NCBI GenBank assembly: GCA_938045315.1 | Contig: CALINM010000202.1 | Coordinates: forward strand, 1 to 10,617 | Direction: 5' to 3' | Length of the DNA: 10,617 nt | Origin: an uncultured bacterium | Lineage (GTDB): Bacteria > CALINM01 | Part shown: positions 7,922-10,617 of the stretch, piece by piece | How the letters are laid out: the number at the start of each line of letters is the position of its first letter | Numbering within the stretch: position 1 is the stretch's first letter | Notes under the pieces: model-generated | Told to the model about the DNA's origin: nothing | The model's database searches: none | Seen by the model: the letters and a program-made list of their open reading frames with translations, nothing else | Position numbers and translations under genes: made by a program

Positions 7922-8260
7922 TCATTTATTTTCTTGTAAAATACATAATCCTGCTTCTAAAAGCTTTTGAATACAAGGGTCAATAATTTTATAACGCACA
8001 TTATTTCTATCTCTAGTAGCCTTAACAATTCCTTTATCAACTAAACGTTGAATTTGATTTGAAATCGCTTGTGGCTTCATCTCTAAAATATTGGCGATCT
8101 CCGTTAAACATATATTATCATATTTAATTATTGTGTGAATAATCCTCAGTCTTGTGTCGTTTGCAAGTGTTTTAAAAAGGTGAGATAGATTTGTAGCCTC
8201 ATGAAAGTTCAAAATAGATGTTTCCTTCAAAGTTTTAAAAAAACTACAGGTTTCGTTCAT
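7922..8260 (-). CDS. ArsR/SmtB-family metal-sensing transcriptional repressor
   Basis: This 112-aa winged-helix protein matches the ArsR/SmtB family in length and layout: LFKTLANDTRLRII (28-41), a helix-turn-helix with LTEIANIL then KPQAISNQIQRLVDKGIV, and a wing containing RDRNNVRYKI. Candidate metal ligands are Cys5, Cys51 (ICLTEIA, at the position of the first Cys of the CadC ELCVCDL motif), Cys96 (DPC) and Cys106 (GLC). A C-terminal Cys pair next to a helix-3 Cys recalls thiol-type Cd/Pb sensors, but the metal cannot be named from sequence. It is first in the operon with the Cys-rich peptide and the pump, and most likely represses that operon until metal binds. The ATG at 8260 is preferred; an in-frame GTG at 8275 overlaps the promoter candidate. 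Confidence 0.92.
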   Translation of the reverse strand: MNETCSFFKTLKETSILNFHEATNLSHLFKTLANDTRLRIIHTIIKYDNICLTEIANILEMKPQAISNQIQRLVDKGIVKATRDRNNVRYKIIDPCIQKLLEAGLCILQENK

Positions 8261-8266
8261 GTATAG

Positions 8267-8296
8267 ATAATACACTATGTTGTGTAACTGTGTAAA
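8267..8296 (-). promoter_or_regulatory. Promoter of the arsR-type metal operon, apparently leaderless
   Basis: On the minus strand TTTACA (8291-8296, 5 of 6) and TATTAT (8267-8272, 5 of 6) are spaced by 18 bases. The expected transcript start falls at about 8260, the A of the ArsR ATG, and no ribosome binding site precedes that ATG. A leaderless mRNA is therefore the simplest reading. Confidence 0.5.
8271..8294. promoter_or_regulatory. Candidate ArsR operator (TACAC/GTGTA half-sites)
   Basis: TACAC (8271-8275) and GTGTA (8282-8286) form an inverted repeat with a 6-base gap, and a second GTGTA copy lies at 8290-8294 in direct orientation. All three lie between or across the -35 and -10 boxes, where a bound ArsR-type repressor would block RNA polymerase. 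The assignment rests on position and symmetry only. Confidence 0.45.
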
Positions 8297-8432
8297 CTTA
8301 AAATATTTTAAGGAATTAACGTTACTGTTTTATGTAAGTGTCTCTGTTAACAAAACATCATTTTTTTATGATTCTAAATAAAAGATAAAGAAAACTTCCT
8401 CTATGGATCATAATTTCAGCTTTTTTTCCTTC
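8297..8432. other. Intergenic stretch with no recognised feature
   Basis: AT-rich sequence between the metal-operon promoter and the ClC remnant. I see no gene, hairpin terminator or repeat that I can support. Confidence 0.3.
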
Positions 8433-8774
8433 TTACAAGTGGGAAATAATTTTAATTGACCCTGATTTCTGAAATAAAAGATTTTGAGATGGAAAAAGAC
8501 TTCTGTGATCTGTTACTAAGAAACTAAATATAGTAGGAACAATTGCATATGGAGCAAAAGAAGGACCAAAAAGTTCTATTGCCATAACACTTACAGAAAG
8601 AGAGGTATTGAGAGCCCCAGCAAGTACGCTAACAAATCCTGATGAAGTATAGAAGACCAAGTTTATTTCGCCAATTAGCTGGGCTAAGGCGTTGCCACTA
8701 CTTCCACCTGTGTAAAAAAATTAAAAAGTGACTGTCCCCAATTTTCCTAATAATAATCCTATGATAAAAAAGAT
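8433..8774 (-). pseudogene. C-terminal remnant of a ClC-family chloride channel/antiporter
   Basis: Translation of the minus strand reads GLLLGKLGTVTF, then an in-frame TAA (8721-8723), then FFYTGGSSGNALAQLIG and, further on, SVLAGALNTSLSVSVMAIEL, with VTDHRSLFPSQ near the end. This matches the final third of ClC proteins: the G-K helix leading to the GxSGG-like selectivity loop, the AGA helix with S/T-x-x-V-M-x-x-E, and the R-S-x-[YF]-P-S-Q end. ClC proteins move chloride or fluoride across the membrane and are normally over 400 residues long. Here only about 110 codons survive, with one internal stop and a TAG (8775-8777) directly upstream, so the gene is dead. Weak similarity may continue upstream to about 8880 in another frame. 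The small open frame starting with TTG at 8660 is just part of this remnant. Confidence 0.75.
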
Positions 8775-8882
8775 CTACTGGTCAACATGTCTATACCAAG
8801 TGTCAAAGTTTTAATATTTCTGTTGACTTGACCTCCAATATTTCATAAAAACTCCTCAGAACAGTGTATGTAAAAAAATAAT

Positions 8883-8889
8883 GTTGGGC
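8883..8889 (+). other. GTTGGGC, integron-core-like heptamer
   Basis: This heptamer fits the GTTRRRY integron recombination core exactly and lies just ahead of a small cassette-like gene. Seven bases alone are weak evidence; its value depends on the attC-like sequence about 150 bases downstream. Confidence 0.25.
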
Positions 8890-8909
8890 AATTCCCTCAA
8901 GGATGCAAT

Positions 8910-9119
8910 ATGAGGTTTATTAAATCGCTGTTTGTCCCATCTCTTGTCTTTCCCTCTAATGTTTTAGCATGCTCGTTTGATAAGGATTGCAACCCCGGCA
9001 GCAAAATAGTCGTTCATATTAGACAGATGCCCAATCCAGCATTCAAGAGAGACTACGAAAAAGCTTGCAATTCCTTACTTTTACGTTATGTGTTAAATTT
9101 TTTACAGGAAAAGAGGTGA
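8910..9119 (+). CDS. Small exported Cys-containing protein, probably truncated by an attC-like sequence
   Basis: A 69-aa frame starts at ATG 8910 with AAGGA (8899-8903) 6 bases upstream. Residues 1-20 look like a signal peptide ending in VLA, followed by CSFDKDCNPGSK. This C-S-F-x-x-D-C-x-P-G-S-K start is familiar from small exported proteins that normally continue with more Cys and repeat the motif. Here the similarity stops after GSK, and the rest (MPNPAFKRDYEKACNS and onward) reads like a translation through an attC-type repeat. Reading NPAFKRD out of such repeats is a known annotation artefact, as I recall. The gene is probably a 3'-truncated cassette gene whose frame runs by chance into the recombination site. 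Function unknown. Confidence 0.45.
   Translation: MRFIKSLFVPSLVFPSNVLACSFDKDCNPGSKIVVHIRQMPNPAFKRDYEKACNSLLLRYVLNFLQEKR
9029..9091 (+). repeat. Degenerate attC-like recombination site
   Basis: GCCCAAT (9029-9035) fits the left RYYYAAC box at 6 of 7 positions. It is followed by CCAGCATTCAAGAGAGAC, close to the left half of Vibrio-type attC sites (GCGTTCAAGAGGGAC by memory). The right end has ACGTTATGTG, with GTTATGT at 9085-9091 fitting GTTRRRY at 6 of 7. The right arm does not complement the left one well, so the site looks decayed or chimeric. Confidence 0.35.
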
Positions 9120-9121
9120 AA

Positions 9122-9247
9122 TTGGTCCGAACCGTGGGCAGAAGGATGTGGCTTTTATATGCGGTTGTTTCTTTATTCGTAGGTATATTTCCAGCGGGTG
9201 TTTATCATCTTCTGTCAGCTTTCAGAAAAAAGCGGAGGGAAATATGA
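9122..9247 (+). CDS. 41-aa single-span membrane protein, coupled to the following lipoprotein
   Basis: A short frame starting with TTG at 9122, 5 bases after the GAGG of GAGGTG (9113-9118), encodes a basic N terminus (VRTVGRRMW), one hydrophobic helix (LLYAVVSLFVGIFPAGVYHL) and a basic tail (FRKKRREI). Its TGA (9245-9247) overlaps the lipoprotein ATG (9244) as ATGA, so the two are probably translated together. An internal ATG at 9146 is a possible alternative start but sits too close to its AGAAGG. No family recognised. A chance frame cannot be excluded, but the ribosome binding site, membrane helix and coupling favour a real small protein. Confidence 0.5.
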   Translation: MVRTVGRRMWLLYAVVSLFVGIFPAGVYHLLSAFRKKRREI

Positions 9248-9756
9248 GAAACATAATGCCTAAAACATTGATAATTTTAGTCACTTTGACTGTGCTCACT
9301 GGCTGTGCGACGATTATGGGTAAAAGTGCACCAGAAAACTTGAATATTCGCAGTAATCCTGAACAAGCAAGAGTTGTCATTTTTGATGAATCTGGCACCA
9401 AGATATTTGAGGGCAAAACCCCTACGTCTTTATCCTTAGAGAAAAAAAATGGCTATTTCAGTGGCAAGACCTATACTGTAAAAATCATAAAAGAAGGTTA
9501 TCATGAGCATACTGTTACCGTAGGTACAAAGGCAAATGGTTGGTATATCATAGGCAACTTAATATTTGGCGGTCTTATTGGTTGGTTAATAATTGATCCA
9601 GCAACAGGAGCTATGTGGTCATTAAATACCAATCAAATAAATGCAACCTTAGAATCAAAAGAAGGAGCAATGATTGATCCTAATAGAATCACCATTGTCC
9701 TTTTACAAGACGTTCCATTATCGTTACGAGACAAAATGGTTAAAATCTCACAGTAA
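9244..9756 (+). CDS. Lipoprotein with PEGA-like domain
   Basis: This 170-aa protein starts at ATG 9244 behind GGAGGG (9234-9239). The signal peptide ends in a clear lipobox, LTGC, with Cys21 as the lipidation site. Residues about 33-93 form a PEGA-like beta domain (LNIRSNPEQARVVIFDESG, then GKTPTSLSL and YTVKIIKEGYHEHTVTV), a module that usually sits near the cell surface or binds envelope partners. It is followed by a glycine-rich hydrophobic hairpin around residues 99-127 (WYIIGNLIFGGLIGWLIIDP) that could enter the membrane. I recall similar short lipoproteins as uncharacterised accessory or cassette genes in proteobacteria; no function is known to me. It is translationally coupled to the small membrane protein upstream, and the pair is flanked by two attC-like elements, consistent with a transferred two-gene unit. 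Confidence 0.85.
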   Translation: MRNIMPKTLIILVTLTVLTGCATIMGKSAPENLNIRSNPEQARVVIFDESGTKIFEGKTPTSLSLEKKNGYFSGKTYTVKIIKEGYHEHTVTVGTKANGWYIIGNLIFGGLIGWLIIDPATGAMWSLNTNQINATLESKEGAMIDPNRITIVLLQDVPLSLRDKMVKISQ

Positions 9757-9801
9757 AAAAAGTAGTTATAAAAGAATCACATAACGACATCATCAACAAG
9801 C

Positions 9802-9844
9802 GCAGCAAAAAGCGTAGCTTTATACTATGCTATGTTTTTGCTGC
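9802..9844. repeat. Long imperfect hairpin with one bulged base (attC-like or terminator)
   Basis: GCAGCAAAAA (9802-9811) pairs with TTTTTGCTGC (9835-9844). After a bulged G at 9812, CGTAGC (9813-9818) pairs with GCTATG (9829-9834) with one G-T pair, leaving a 10-base loop. AAC (9795-9797) and GTT (9847-9849) flank the stem and can pair too, and GTTAAAA fits GTTRRRY at 6 of 7. A stem with an extrahelical base and AAC/GTT ends resembles a folded attC site. A terminator for the lipoprotein gene is the alternative, though no T-run follows the stem. Confidence 0.6.
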
Positions 9845-9856
9845 CGGTTAAAATAA

Positions 9857-10221
9857 CTCGAAAGTGCCTTTCCCATTTTTGCCAATTTTATTGAATCAGA
9901 AATTTTATACAAGAAATTTACTTGTTATTTAATAATGAAAGCATTGAAATTAAAAATGGAGAAAAGTATAATTGAAAAGTTAATGGTGATGAATTAGTTA
10001 TGAAATATGAAATAATTTGTATATTAAATGTTATACGCAATTCGAAAACCTGTCTTTCACGGAAAAGAGACTGTAAATTATGACGATGTTTATTGTCAAT
10101 GGCTTTTTTACGAACTTAAACTTATGATTAAAAAAGATAATATTATCGAGCATCAAAGGATGTTTTTATTCGTGTCAGGATAGAAGGCGCCAAATTATTA
10201 TATAATGCAAAAAGAAAATAG
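9857..10221 (+). pseudogene. Decayed coding stretch upstream of the restriction-modification genes
   Basis: No intact gene occupies this stretch, but protein-like segments appear in successive plus frames. The first reads LLFNNESIEIKNGEKYN, a TGA (9973-9975), then KVNGDELVMKYE. The second, from about 10037, reads RKPVFHGKETVNYDDVYCQW and on through LMIKKDNIIEHQ. The third, after a one-base shift near 10155, reads KDVFIRVRIEGAKLLYNAK and ends at TAG (10219-10221). The joins look like frameshifts in one or two former genes. The family is not recognised. The final stop lies 13 bases before the hsdM-remnant ATG, as in an operon. Confidence 0.4.
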
Positions 10222-10234
10222 ATACGGAGTAGCT

Positions 10235-10423
10235 ATGGCAAATAATACAACTCCAGAACAAGAACGCAACGAACTTTTTGTTAATGTACGCAAAAGAGCA
10301 AAGGAAGATAAAAACCTCAACGAAACCCTTGCCCGTATTTTTCACAATATTGAAAATTCAGCAAAGGGCTTTGACAGTGAAAACGCTACAAAAGGCTTTG
10401 ATTTGGTGGGAGTGATAATATGA
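10235..10423 (+). pseudogene. hsdM: Shrunken remnant of a type I restriction-modification HsdM gene
   Basis: The 62-aa frame starts at ATG 10235, 5 bases after GGAG (10226-10229). Residues 16-54 (VNVRKRAKEDKNLNETLARI, then NIENSAKGFDSENATKGF) match the part of HsdM just ahead of its methyltransferase domain, where type I modification subunits read LN-x-x-L-x-x-[IV]F-x-x-IE-x-SA-x-G-x-x-SE-x-x-x-KG. The first residues, MANNTTPEQERNEL, look like the very start of an HsdM. In a full protein about 100 residues lie between these blocks, and several hundred follow. This is therefore an internally deleted, C-terminally cut remnant, about one tenth of a normal HsdM and without the catalytic NPPF motif. 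Its TGA overlaps the next gene's ATG (ATGA, 10420-10423), so it may survive as a translational leader. HsdM origin is from remembered family sequences. Confidence 0.65.
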
Positions 10424-10617
10424 ACAAAGAACAAAAATTTTATAAAGCATTACAAGACGTATTTATTGGCGCAAGGGTTGAAGGCACTGGTGGTTTTGTT
10501 AATTTGATGAGGATAAAATCGAATTACTATAAAAAGGTAGAACAGTTATTACAAGACGATATAAACAAGGCATTACAAAAATATCCTGCTTTCAGAGAAG
10601 AGCTTTTTGACAAGCTT
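10420..10617 (+). CDS. N-terminus of a large site-specific DNA methyltransferase (partial, 3' end outside window)
   Basis: An open frame of 66 codons runs from ATG 10420 off the right edge, preceded by GGGAG (10408-10412). It begins MNKEQKFYKALQDVFIGARV and continues with GGFVNLMRIKSNYY and ends in YPAFREELFDKL. This opening is what I remember from roughly 900-1000-residue adenine-specific methyltransferases related to type III Mod proteins, whose next segment carries SRYFTESGSIYF; none of the catalytic motifs (DPPY, FxGxG) lies inside the window. It would methylate adenine in DNA as the modification half of a restriction-modification or related defence system, and a helicase-nuclease partner should follow downstream. 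The start overlaps the hsdM remnant, so the present locus seems to combine pieces of two system types. Confidence 0.65.
   Translation, partial: MNKEQKFYKALQDVFIGARVEGTGGFVNLMRIKSNYYKKVEQLLQDDINKALQKYPAFREELFDKL

Noticed and set aside
8726-8741. GTGACTGTCCCCAATT, resembling the end of a mobile element
   Set aside because: Read on the minus strand it is in frame with the ClC remnant and encodes LGTVT of the helix before the selectivity loop, so no mobile element is needed.
10030-10036. GTTATAC as a further integron core site
   Set aside because: Only 6 of 7 positions fit, no hairpin or left half is present, and it lies inside the decayed coding stretch.
10612-10617. Window ends exactly on a HindIII site (AAGCTT)
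   Set aside because: AAGCTT is common in AT-rich DNA and occurs several times in the window, so it says little about a cloning boundary.

Overview
The window is AT-rich DNA from a Gram-negative bacterium: it encodes a phosphatidylserine decarboxylase, an exported rhodanese and a lipoprotein. Protein style and low GC suggest a Deferribacterota-like or deltaproteobacteria-like anaerobe, but that placement is a guess. No rRNA, tRNA or CRISPR array was seen.

Region 1 (1-5073) is a core-like region. It opens with the 3' end of a plus-strand gene that may be a U32-type peptidase. Convergent to it is a tight three-gene minus-strand operon: an unrecognised 816-aa protein, then phosphatidylserine decarboxylase, then a divergent Lgt-like membrane protein. 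The genes overlap or nearly touch, which suggests a joint role in the cell envelope or in phospholipids. Region 2 (5074-5850) holds a short regulatory gap with divergent promoter candidates, a periplasmic single-domain rhodanese with a very strong ribosome binding site, and a bidirectional hairpin terminator.

Region 3 (5845-8300, minus strand) is a compact metal-resistance operon: an ArsR/SmtB repressor, a 51-aa Cys/His peptide (CGPGCGCH core), and a P1B ATPase that has no N-terminal metal-binding domain. The small peptide is an attractive candidate for the missing metal-binding module or chaperone. The operon promoter appears leaderless and carries repeated TACAC/GTGTA half-sites that could be the operator.

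Region 4 (8300-10617) is accessory and partly decayed DNA. It holds the C-terminal remnant of a ClC-type channel gene with an internal stop. Next come two short cassette-like units bounded by sequences resembling integron attC/core sites: a truncated Cys-rich exported protein, and a small membrane protein translationally coupled to a lipoprotein. After a long bulged hairpin and a decayed coding stretch, the window ends in a restriction-modification locus: a shrunken hsdM remnant coupled by ATGA to the start of a large DNA methyltransferase gene that runs off the edge. No integrase is visible, so the integron reading is only a hypothesis.
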